The notes under the pieces were generated by a model, which had not been told where the DNA came from, ran no database searches, and saw only the letters and a list, made by a program, of their open reading frames with translations. DNA of 64,000 nt from Natronobacterium gregoryi SP2 (GTDB lineage: Archaea; Halobacteriota; Halobacteria; Halobacteriales; Natrialbaceae): contig NC_019792.1 of assembly GCF_000230715.2 (NCBI RefSeq), forward strand, positions 62,001 through 126,000, written 5' to 3'. The stretch's first letter is position 1. Each line of letters opens with the position of its first letter. Both the position numbers and the translations under genes were made by a program. Shown piece after piece: positions 8,121-15,258 of the stretch.

Positions 8121-9359
8121 ATGGGAGTCGATTACGCGGATCTACGCGACCCGAACGCGGAGTATACGATGCGAGATCTCTCCGCGGAGACGATGCAAGT
8201 CACTCGCGAGCGCGGGGGTGGACGGGACGTCGAGATTACGGACGTCCAGACGACGATGGTCGACGGCAACTTCCCGTGGACGCTGGTTCGGATCTACACC
8301 GACGCCAGCATCGCCGGCACCGGGGAAGCCTACTGGGGTGCGGGCGCGCCCGAACTGATCGAGCGAATGGCACCGTTTCTCGAGGGCGAGAACCCACTCG
8401 ACATCGACCGTCTCACGGAGCATCTCGTCCAGAAGATGTCCGGCGAGGGCTCGATCGGCGGCGTCACCGTCACCGCGATCTCGGGCATCGAAGTCGCACT
8501 GCACGACCTCGTGGGCAAGATCCTCGAGGTACCGGCCTATCAGTTGCTCGGTGGCAAGTACCGCGACGAAGTGCGGGTCTACTGTGACTGTCACACCGAA
8601 GCAGAAGCCGATCCGATCGCCTGTGCGGACGAGGCCGAACGCGTCGTCGACGAACTCGGCTACGACGCACTCAAATTCGACCTCGACGTCCCCTCCGGCC
8701 ACGAGAAAGATCGTGCCAACCGCCATCTACGTTCACCCGAGATCGAACACAAGACGAGCATCGTCGAAGCCGTCACCCAACGCGTCGGCTCGCGGGCCGA
8801 CGTCGCCTTCGACTGTCACTGGACGTTCTCGGGTGGCTCCGCGAAACGACTCGCAAAGCGCCTCGAGGAGTACGACGTCTGGTGGCTCGAGGACCCAGTG
8901 CCGCCGGAGAATCACGACGTCCAGCGCGAGGTCACCCAGTCGACGACGACCCCGGTTGCGGCCGGCGAGAACGTCTACCGCACTCACGGGCAGCGCCGGC
9001 TACTCGAGGAGCAGGCAGTCGACATTATTGCACCGGACATGCCCAAGGTCGGCGGGATGCGAGAAACCCGGAAGATTGCCGATCTGGCCGATCTCTACTA
9101 CGTTCCGGTGGCGATGCACAACGTCGCCTCGCCGGTCGCGACGATGGGCAGCGTCCACGTCGGCGCGGCGATTTCGAACACGCTCGCGGTGGAGTACCAC
9201 TCCTACGAACTCGGCTGGTGGGAGGATCTCGTCGAGGAAGACGTCATCGAGGACGGCTACATCGAGGTTCCCGAAGAGCCGGGACTGGGGGTGACGCTGG
9301 ATATGGACGTCGTCGAGGAGCAGATGGTCGAGGGTGAGGAACTCTTCGACGAAGCGTAG
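8121..9359 (+). CDS. gnaD: Gluconate/sugar-acid dehydratase of the enolase superfamily
   Basis: Mandelate racemase/muconate lactonising-type enzyme of 412 residues, predicted to dehydrate D-gluconate to 2-keto-3-deoxygluconate. The capping domain is residues 1-130. The barrel shows KFDLDV in the place of the acid/base Lys region, metal ligands in AFDCHW and WLEDPVPPEN, then AAGENVY and the C-terminal catalytic-His region VAMHNVASPV. The start at 8121 gives a good alignment to the family and follows an AT-rich box (about 8105-8117). Its position next to glucose dehydrogenase favours gluconate as substrate, but the closely related D-xylonate or galactonate dehydratase activity cannot be excluded. 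Confidence 0.78.
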   Translation: MGVDYADLRDPNAEYTMRDLSAETMQVTRERGGGRDVEITDVQTTMVDGNFPWTLVRIYTDASIAGTGEAYWGAGAPELIERMAPFLEGENPLDIDRLTEHLVQKMSGEGSIGGVTVTAISGIEVALHDLVGKILEVPAYQLLGGKYRDEVRVYCDCHTEAEADPIACADEAERVVDELGYDALKFDLDVPSGHEKDRANRHLRSPEIEHKTSIVEAVTQRVGSRADVAFDCHWTFSGGSAKRLAKRLEEYDVWWLEDPVPPENHDVQREVTQSTTTPVAAGENVYRTHGQRRLLEEQAVDIIAPDMPKVGGMRETRKIADLADLYYVPVAMHNVASPVATMGSVHVGAAISNTLAVEYHSYELGWWEDLVEEDVIEDGYIEVPEEPGLGVTLDMDVVEEQMVEGEELFDEA

Positions 9360-9448
9360 TGTCGGCACGCAGCGGCGCTGTCCCTCGAAGGAAGACCGAT
9401 CGCCAGCACGCTCGAGTCCCGACAGAACGGACGCCGTGGACTGTCCTC

Positions 9449-9877
9449 TCACATCGAGAACGACTGTTCGGGCGGCTGTGCCTCGATAATTTCGAGTGGT
9501 TGGCGCTCGCCCATGCGGTCGAACGCAGCGAACGAATCCTCTTTGTCGGACCAGGGTGGGACGGCGACGAAGACCACTTCTGCGAGATCGTCACGCTTTG
9601 TCACCTCGAGTTCTCGGATCGGATGCGAGACGAACTGACCCTGTGCCTGTCGAGCGGGCGTCGAGAGGTCGACGCCGAAGACGGCGTTGACCGCGTTGCC
9701 GGGATCGGGGAGGAGAAAGTCCGTAAAGACCGGCGTCTGTGGTGGGAGCACATCGGCATCGTGACCCTCGAGTTTGCGTGCGGGAGTCACCGAGACGCCC
9801 GTCCCGACGCGGTCTGGGTCGGCGTCGCTAGCGAGGTCGATGAGGACGTCGACGAGCGCACGCGTGATGTAGACCAC
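9449..9877 (-). CDS. Conserved haloarchaeal protein of unknown function
   Basis: A 142-residue acidic protein that I do not recognise by function. It begins with a helix (ITRALVDVLIDLASDADPD) and continues as alternating strands (PVFTDFLLPD, AVNAVFGVDLSTPARQAQGQFVSHP, EVVFVAVPPW). The overall order resembles a JAB/MPN-type core, but there is no His-x-His metal motif, so that comparison is weak. Codon use is typical of its neighbours. It converges with gnaD and lies upstream, on the same strand, of nothing related. A copy of the dispersed palindrome follows its start. Confidence 0.6.
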   Translation of the reverse strand: MVYITRALVDVLIDLASDADPDRVGTGVSVTPARKLEGHDADVLPPQTPVFTDFLLPDPGNAVNAVFGVDLSTPARQAQGQFVSHPIRELEVTKRDDLAEVVFVAVPPWSDKEDSFAAFDRMGERQPLEIIEAQPPEQSFSM

Positions 9878-9945
9878 GGTCGTCCTAGGTGCTGGCAGTA
9901 GTTAGATGTGTCCCCCACAGACCATCGACAGCCGTTTCGTGTGGC

Positions 9946-10020
9946 TTACTGTCGGTTAGTGTCGGTGCAACCGCGAGCCGACGTGGTTGTGCCGGGAAAT
10001 CGGGACAGCACCGTATCAGA
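9946..10020. repeat. Dispersed palindrome, diverged copy E
   Basis: Diverged copy of the palindromic family. The stem CGGTGCAACC pairs imperfectly with GGTTGTGCCG, and outer arms containing ACTGTC and GACAGC can also be aligned. It fills most of the gap between two minus-strand genes. Confidence 0.45.
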
Positions 10021-10705
10021 CGGGAAGCAGCGCGCGAACAGTCTTAGCGTACAGGAACGGCGCTCGCCGCCGCGATCCCTCGAGTGCGTTCTCGAGTGCT
10101 GCGGTCCCGCCCTGGAGAACGCCGGCTCCGTGTCCGACGAGGATGCGGTCGGGATCGAGGCCGCCCAGTTCCTCTCGGGGCGGGACTGCCCGTCGCATCG
10201 GGTGGACGCCGAGGCGTTCGTCTCCGACACGGAAGTAGTCGGCCGCGCCGACCGACTCTGGAACCACCAGCGTCCCGCCGTCGCGGTCGTACAGTGCGGC
10301 TTCCTGCCAGAACCTGTTGTCGACGACCGTGTGTGCCTCGAGACCGGTGTCGGCGAGTTCGTCGTCGAACCGGACGATCGGCGTCTCGGCCGCGAGGTCT
10401 TCGGCGACGCTCTCGAAAAACGCCGGGAGGTAAACGGGAACGTCGTGACGGTTGGCGATGGCGTCGGCGTCTCGCTTGTGCCGGTCGAGGAGAACGACGA
10501 CGCCGGCAACCTCGCCGAACCCTCCCAGGAGGTCGTCGAGTCCGGCTGCGTCGATGGGGTCGATCACCCAGATGTCGCCGTCGATGTCGAGAGCGTGGCT
10601 CGCGCGTTGCATCCGCTCGTCGGGGTGGGCGATCCAGCCGACGCCCCCGTCGAACCGATCGATCTCGTGGAAGTCGGTCGCACGTTCGTCGATCCGGAAA
10701 CTCAT
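10016..10705 (-). CDS. Metallo-beta-lactamase-like protein lacking metal ligands
   Basis: A 229-residue protein with the layout of the metallo-beta-lactamase fold: strands DGDIWVIDPID and VAGVVVLLDRH, then HKRDADAIA where true family members have HxHxDH, then a region matching the ligand-bearing segment and a final DPDRILVGHGAGV like the usual conserved GHG segment. Two of the expected metal-binding residues of the HxHxDH motif are replaced, so hydrolase activity is doubtful. The start at 10705 is preferred: an earlier in-frame codon at 10843 would overlap the divergent VOC gene. Function unknown. Confidence 0.65.
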   Translation of the reverse strand: MSFRIDERATDFHEIDRFDGGVGWIAHPDERMQRASHALDIDGDIWVIDPIDAAGLDDLLGGFGEVAGVVVLLDRHKRDADAIANRHDVPVYLPAFFESVAEDLAAETPIVRFDDELADTGLEAHTVVDNRFWQEAALYDRDGGTLVVPESVGAADYFRVGDERLGVHPMRRAVPPREELGGLDPDRILVGHGAGVLQGGTAALENALEGSRRRAPFLYAKTVRALLPV

Positions 10706-10801
10706 AGGGACGCGTACGCCCCTCGTAACTATAAACACGGGAGAACCGGTCGATTTCGCGTCGGCGACGGGTCTTTCACCACGGTCCGTGTAGCCGGGGA
10801 C

Positions 10802-11497
10802 ATGCTCTCGAGGGTAGCCTGGCTCGCACTCGAGGTCAAACACCTCGAGTCAGCACGAGCCTTCTACGGGGAGACGCTCGGAATGGCGACTCGACCGGAG
10901 CGCGAGGAGCGGTCGGAACTCGTCTTCGCCGCCGGCGAAACCGACCTCGTCCTCCGGCGACCGACCGCCGTCCCCCGCGGCGGCCTCCACACTCACTTCG
11001 CGTTCTCGATTCCGGCTGACGAGTACGGCGACTGGTGGAGTCGACTCGAGGAAGAGTACGACCTGGAGGAAGCGAAGTTCGGTTCCTCGAAGTCGCTGTA
11101 CCTGTACGATCCCGACGGTAACTGCGTAGAACTCGGCCAGCAAGACGTCGGGGGGCCGGGCATCGACGGCATCTTCGAGGTCGTTCTCGAGGTCGAAGAT
11201 GTGGCGCGGGCCGAGTCGTTCTACGCCGACCTGGGGTTCGAGACGATCGACACCGGCGACGATCGGACCCGCGTACGGATGCACGGCCCGATGGCGCTCG
11301 AGTTGTGGGAGCCACACCTCGGGATCGCAGACGCCCGCGGCGGGGTCCACGTCGACCTGGGGTTCGAAGCCAGCGAGCCGACGGCAGCGCTCGAGGCAGT
11401 TTCCGACCGAGTCCAGCAGATCGACCAGATCGATGACGAGCAGGTCGTCGTCCGGGACCCTGACGGTCACGTGCTGACGGTCACGAGAAAGCCGTAG
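10802..11497 (+). CDS. Two-domain VOC (glyoxalase/dioxygenase-like) protein
   Basis: A 231-residue protein made of two vicinal-oxygen-chelate modules. Module one (1-115) begins VAWLALEVKHLESARAFYGE and ends LYLYDPDGNCVELGQ. Module two (120-231) begins FEVVLEVEDVARAESFYADL and ends VVRDPDGHVLTVT. This two-module layout is that of catechol 2,3-dioxygenase-like and glyoxalase-like proteins. Candidate metal ligands are the His in GGLHTHF, Glu in CVELG, and His in GGVHVDLG. The substrate is unknown. The ATG at 10802 fits the start of the first module exactly. It is divergent from the metallo-beta-lactamase-like gene, with a 96-base shared promoter region. Confidence 0.75.
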   Translation: MLSRVAWLALEVKHLESARAFYGETLGMATRPEREERSELVFAAGETDLVLRRPTAVPRGGLHTHFAFSIPADEYGDWWSRLEEEYDLEEAKFGSSKSLYLYDPDGNCVELGQQDVGGPGIDGIFEVVLEVEDVARAESFYADLGFETIDTGDDRTRVRMHGPMALELWEPHLGIADARGGVHVDLGFEASEPTAALEAVSDRVQQIDQIDDEQVVVRDPDGHVLTVTRKP

Positions 11498-11569
11498 TGT
11501 TCGAAGTGGAAGCCGTCTGTCGGTTCGCTACTCGAGTGCAGGTTCACGATTGCTGTGAACTGCCTCGGG

Positions 11570-11645
11570 GTCGAGTGGTTCGAGACGCCGAGGCGTCTCG
11601 TCGTCAAACGAGACCAGAGTCTCGCGGACATCGCGGAGCGTTGCT
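11570..11645. repeat. Diverged duplicate of the block at 425-515
   Basis: Shares the ordered words GTGGTTCGAGAC, GGCGTCTCGTC, TCAA-CGAGA, GTCTCGC-GA and ATCG-GGAG with bases 425-515. Neither copy encodes a protein I can support. It may be the remnant of a mobile element end. Confidence 0.4.
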
Positions 11646-11746
11646 CTGTCTGGTGGGGCCAGTAACCGGTTCGACACGGCGCTCACATCGTACAGCGACT
11701 TCTCGAGGCACTCGACGACTCCGAGGAGACTGCCGCGAGATGTCGC

Positions 11747-12037
11747 TCAGAGTCGATCCGTATCGACGTCGACGCCAGGCGGCGTCACGATCAGAAACCC
11801 CCGAAAGTGAACCAGGTTGCCACCGGCTTCCTTGACGTCGCGGGCGAAGCCGGCGGCCAGTTCGTTGACGTCGCCTTCGACGGTGAGCACGAGCACGTTC
11901 CCCCTCGAGACGGCCTCGAGCCACTCGTCGGCTGGCGTCGTGCCGTCGAGGATCCCGAGGACGATGCTGCCGTCGAGGTCGAGTTCGTCGTCGATGTGTT
12001 CCTCGACCGTCCGCAGATCGAGGTCGAAGTCGCTCAT
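11747..12037 (-). CDS. Small conserved haloarchaeal protein (DUF5779-like)
   Basis: A 96-residue acidic protein found, from memory, throughout haloarchaea and classed there as DUF5779; the family name is my recollection and not checked. It begins MSDFDLDLRTVEEHIDDELD and contains SIVLGILDGTTPADEWL, RGNVLVLTVEGDVNELAAGF, GGNLVHFRGFLIVTPPGV and ends with VDTDRL. The pattern of strands and amphipathic helices suggests a small globular alpha/beta domain. No catalytic residues are evident. It is monocistronic as far as the sequence shows. Confidence 0.7.
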   Translation of the reverse strand: MSDFDLDLRTVEEHIDDELDLDGSIVLGILDGTTPADEWLEAVSRGNVLVLTVEGDVNELAAGFARDVKEAGGNLVHFRGFLIVTPPGVDVDTDRL

Positions 12038-12136
12038 GTAGGGCCTCTCGAAGCCCGACGAGAAAAACGTTCCTCTCTCCCGAACGCTCGCTTCTCGTGC
12101 TCGTCGGAGAGTGGAGCCCGACAGCGCCGTGCTCAG

Positions 12137-12212
12137 ACGATTGCTGTTCGGATTTTCCCGTACAACCCTGTCCGAAGCGGTTGCACCGACACTGACAGGA
12201 ACCGTGTCAATC
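12137..12212. repeat. Dispersed palindrome, diverged copy F
   Basis: CCGTACAACC and GGTTGCACCG form an imperfect stem. The right half GCGGTTGCACCGACACT is also found, inverted, in copy E near 9951-9980. Confidence 0.35.
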
Positions 12213-12450
12213 TGCCGAAAACGTCTTTTGGAACCCGTAACACTCCGTCCGGTGTGTTTTCTCGTCGACGAGCAACGTCACCGCCACGTCCTCCGTGACG
12301 GACGTTCGCGTCGTCCGCGACAACAGTCACCGTCGGTCGTCTCCACGGGCGGCTGGAGGGTCGTTGGGCCGCGAACTCCTCCGAGCCAGATGGCAACGCG
12401 TCGAGTTGCTCGAGTCGCCCGCCGAGTGTGTGAACGTGCCCGAGTTCTTC

Positions 12451-12594
12451 CTAGTTGTCCGTCTCGAGACTCTCCGTTCTTTCTTCGGCGTGGACGCCGT
12501 CGAGGATGATAGCGTGTGTCGTGTCGTTCGTGACGGTCTCGAGGTTGGCGAAAGATGCGTCGGTCAGTCCGTCGGTGATTTCGTCTGTCGTCAT
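12451..12594 (-). CDS. Possible small acidic protein, 47 residues
   Basis: Open frame starting MTTDEITDGLTDASFANLE and ending in a run of acidic residues (ESLETDN). The Asp/Glu/Thr-rich composition is like real haloarchaeal proteins and unlike the Arg-rich composition of out-of-frame shadows. No TATA box or Shine-Dalgarno site is clear. It could be the reminder of a larger decayed gene or a genuine small protein. Confidence 0.35.
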   Translation of the reverse strand: MTTDEITDGLTDASFANLETVTNDTTHAIILDGVHAEERTESLETDN

Positions 12595-12746
12595 CGCAAG
12601 CAACGCGCCCACGCCGGGGTGACGTACTCACACGGCGACGATGATCGATACCGAACGACTACCGGGAGACGTGGCTACTTCTCGCTGTCCGCCGTACAGG
12701 CCAGAGACGGGACACACTCTTTTCGCTCCCACTCCAATCCCTGCGC

Positions 12747-13340
12747 ATGCGTGACCTCGACGAAACGGATCTCGAGATCCTCGAACTGCTTACCGAAGAC
12801 GCCCGACGCCCCTACAGCGAGATCGGCGACCACGTCGACCTGACGCCGCCTGCGGTCTCCGATCGCATCTCCAGACTCGAAGAGCAAGGTATCATCCGAG
12901 GGTTCACGATCGACGTCGACCGCGAGAAACTACGAGACGAGACGGCTGCGTTGGTCGAACTCGAACCGCCGCCGGCCGCCGTCGACGACGTCTACAGGGC
13001 CGCGGCGGAACTCGGAGGCGTCGAGGGGATCTACGAGGGGGGAGACGGTCGGGTACTGGTACAGGCGACGCTGCCGGGGTCCGACGTTCGGTCGTGGCTC
13101 GAGACGGAACTCGATCTCGAGGTCCTCGAAGGATACGACGTCACGCTGCTCTCTCGGTCGGACCGCGTGGTCGGGGTCTCGGCGGACGGGTTCGCACTCG
13201 AGTGTGTCGTCTGCGGGACGGAAGTCGTCGGCGACGGGGTCACTGCGACGGTCGACGGTGAGGTGAAGACGTTTTGTTGTCCGTCCTGTGAAGACCGGTA
13301 CGTCAGCCGCTACGAATCCCATCAGGACGCACTCGAGTGA
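12747..13340 (+). CDS. Lrp/AsnC-type regulator with C-terminal TRASH metal domain
   Basis: DNA-binding regulator of 197 residues. Residues 1-60 are an AsnC-type helix-turn-helix (DLDETDLEILELLTEDAR ... PPAVSDRISRLEEQGIIRGF). Residues 65-145 are a RAM-like ligand-binding domain. Residues 150-190 form a TRASH zinc-finger-like module with CVVCGTEV followed by FCCPSCEDRY, a Cys arrangement used for metal sensing. The family is known in haloarchaea, where Lrp-TRASH proteins respond to copper or other soft metals. Which metal applies here is unknown, and no copper gene is adjacent. It precedes the branched-chain amino-acid cluster but is separated from it by 333 bases with its own promoters. Confidence 0.8.
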   Translation: MRDLDETDLEILELLTEDARRPYSEIGDHVDLTPPAVSDRISRLEEQGIIRGFTIDVDREKLRDETAALVELEPPPAAVDDVYRAAAELGGVEGIYEGGDGRVLVQATLPGSDVRSWLETELDLEVLEGYDVTLLSRSDRVVGVSADGFALECVVCGTEVVGDGVTATVDGEVKTFCCPSCEDRYVSRYESHQDALE

Positions 13341-13673
13341 CGAGTCATCGAACATCGACGCCGGGAGGAGAGAGATTTTGAACGGATGTGCAGATTACAG
13401 GTTGTTACTGCCGTCGTGGTGCCCATCTGTCAACTCGAGATCGCGCGCCAGCGCGAGAGCACCCCCGAACGCGGTATCACTGGCTAATACACTTGGTTGT
13501 GGGCTGTCGGCTGGCAACTGCAGCCATATGATATAATTTCGTATTACCTATATAAGGACGTTGGGGTCGTGTGGTTTTTTGTTTCGACGCGACGAGCGGC
13601 ACGGACGTTCACTGCCACGGCCCGGTTGCAGCACCAGATTTATATACGACCTCCCGCCTGGGATTCGAGTACA
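13341..13673. other. Leader region of the leu/ilv cluster with two TATA boxes
   Basis: No gene is supported. Two archaeal TATA-like boxes stand in tandem: CTATATAAG at about 13548-13556 and TTTATATA at 13639-13646. The second lies 28 bases before the ATG at 13674, the correct distance for a leaderless message. The first would start a transcript near 13580 with an approximately 95-base leader. Confidence 0.5.
13639..13646 (+). promoter_or_regulatory. TATA box of the leu/ilv operon
   Basis: TTTATATA centred about 31 bases before the ATG at 13674. The predicted transcript begins at the start codon. It also argues that translation cannot begin at the in-frame ATG further upstream at 13561. Confidence 0.6.
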
Positions 13674-14907
13674 ATGTCTGTACAAGACGAGCAGTCCTCT
13701 GACACCAGTCAGGGGGGTCGAGTTCTTCCAGGGCACGTTAGATTCTACTGACGAAATAACGTCAGCACGTGTTTTCGACACGACCCTGCGAGATGGTGAA
13801 CAGTCACCCGGTACTTCGTTCTCGTACGACGACAAGCGACAGATCGCCTCGATTCTGGACGAGATGGGGACCCACGTCATCGAAGCGGGGTTCCCCGTCA
13901 ACTCCGACGCTGAGTTCGAGGCCGTCCGTGATATCGCTTCCTCGACGTCGACGACCACCTGCGGGTTAGCCCGCGTCGTCGACACTGACATCGAAGCGGC
14001 GCTTTCTTCCGGCGTCGGGATGGTCCACACCTTCGTGTCCACCAGCGATGTCCAGATCGAGGACTCGATGCACGCCACGCGAGCAGAAGTCCGTGAGCGC
14101 GCAGTCGAATCGGTCGAACGCGTCGTCGAGACGGGAACGACCTGTATGTTCTCGCCGATGGACGCGACGCGAACAGACGAGGAGTTCCTCGTCGACGTGA
14201 TCGAAGCCGTCACGGAAGCGGGTGTCGACTGGATCAACGTTCCCGACACCTGTGGCGTCGCCACGCCCGGTCGGTTCCGGGCCATGATCGAGAAGGTCAC
14301 GGCCCACACTGACGCGCGGATCGACGTCCACACCCACGACGACTTCGGGCTGGCAACTGCCAACGCCTTGGCCGGCATCGAGGCCGGCGCGGACCAGGCC
14401 CAGGTCTCGGTCAACTCTATCGGGGAACGTGCCGGCAACGCCGCCTACGAGGAGTTCGTGATGGCAGTCGAGTCGCTGTACCAGACCGATACGGGAATCG
14501 ACACGACCCGCATCACCGAGCTCTCGGCGGTCGTCGAGGAGAAAAGCGGGATGGACACGCCGAGCAACAAACCCGTCGTCGGTGACAACGCTTTCTCCCA
14601 CGAGAGCGGCATCCACGCCGCCGGCGTCATCGAAAACTCCGACACCTTTGAACCCGGCGTGATGACTCCCGAGATGGTCGGTGCCGAACGCCGACTCGTC
14701 ATGGGGAAACACACCGGCACCCACTCGGTCCGAGAACGCCTGCACGAACGTGGGTTCGACCCCACCGACGAGCAGGTACGCGCGGTCACCCGCCGCGTCA
14801 AAGACTACGGAGCCGAGAAACGGCACGTCACGGTCAACGACCTCGAGCGGTTCGCACAAGAGACCGACATCGACCGGCAACAGGAGCGAGAGGGGGTGCG
14901 ACTCTGA
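13674..14907 (+). CDS. leuA: 2-isopropylmalate/citramalate synthase, 5' frameshift
   Basis: HMGL-like Claisen condensing enzyme making 2-isopropylmalate (leucine) or citramalate (isoleucine). The catalytic domain shows RVFDTTLRDGEQSPG, VIEAGFPVNSDAEF, the metal-binding HTHDDFGLATAN and ERAGNAAYEE. About 410 residues are encoded, without the C-terminal allosteric LeuA dimer domain of full-length leucine-regulated enzymes. The start fitting the promoter is ATG 13674 (MSVQDEQSSDTSQG), but a run of six G at 13712-13717 puts it out of frame with the rest. With five G the protein reads QGVEFFQGTLDS smoothly. So there is one extra base: either a sequencing error, a true mutation or a slippery site. 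It leads the ilv/leu cluster. Confidence 0.8.
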
Positions 14908-15254
14908 GAGATGACGGTCGTCTCTCCGTTCGCCACTGCTCGAGAGCATCGGCTGTTGCACTCGGTGGCTTCGAAAACTCGCCTCACTCACAACAGTTAT
15001 GTCGGCCGGGGTCCGTACGTGGACAATAATGACGCTCCGCGCTCGTCTGTCCGCTCGATCCGAGGGCGACAGCAGCGCGTTCGCCGCGATCCGTATTGTA
15101 GGGGCGTACTAGCCCCTCACCTATTACTCCGTCACGACCTCGGCTTCGTATCGGTTTCAGAGCGACCAGCAATCCAGCAGATGACATCACACTATCCAGG
15201 GTCCACCACCGGACCAACGAACACGGATCGCCGCGAGAACGCGGGAGATACTCG
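14908..15254. other. leuA-ilvB gap with leader reading frame
   Basis: 347 bases without a confirmed gene. No clear TATA box near ilvB was found, so ilvB may be read from the leuA transcript. A 25-codon frame at 15181-15258 ends across the ilvB start (listed separately). Confidence 0.4.
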
Positions 15255-15258
15255 ATGA
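15181..15258 (+). CDS. Possible 25-residue leader peptide before ilvB
   Basis: ATG frame whose TGA overlaps the ilvB ATG in an ATGA junction, allowing coupled translation. The peptide (MTSHYPGSTTGPTN...) has no Leu, Ile or Val, so it is not a classical amino-acid attenuator. The overlap may be chance. Confidence 0.25.
   Translation: MTSHYPGSTTGPTNTDRRENAGDTR

Larger units (their letters stand above)
12038..12746. other. Long gap with palindrome fragment and one possible small gene
   Basis: Contains a diverged copy of the dispersed palindrome at about 12137-12212 and a 47-codon acidic reading frame on the minus strand (12451-12594, listed separately). Nothing else supports a gene here. Confidence 0.45.

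Noticed and set aside
8142-8726. Long open frame antisense to gnaD
   Set aside because: Shadow of a well-supported gene. Such antisense frames are expected in GC-rich DNA, and this one has no family features.
13561-13673. In-frame upstream extension of LeuA to ATG 13561
   Set aside because: The best TATA box (13639-13646) lies inside it, and the encoded sequence (GSCGFLFRRDERHG...) does not look like the family N-terminus.
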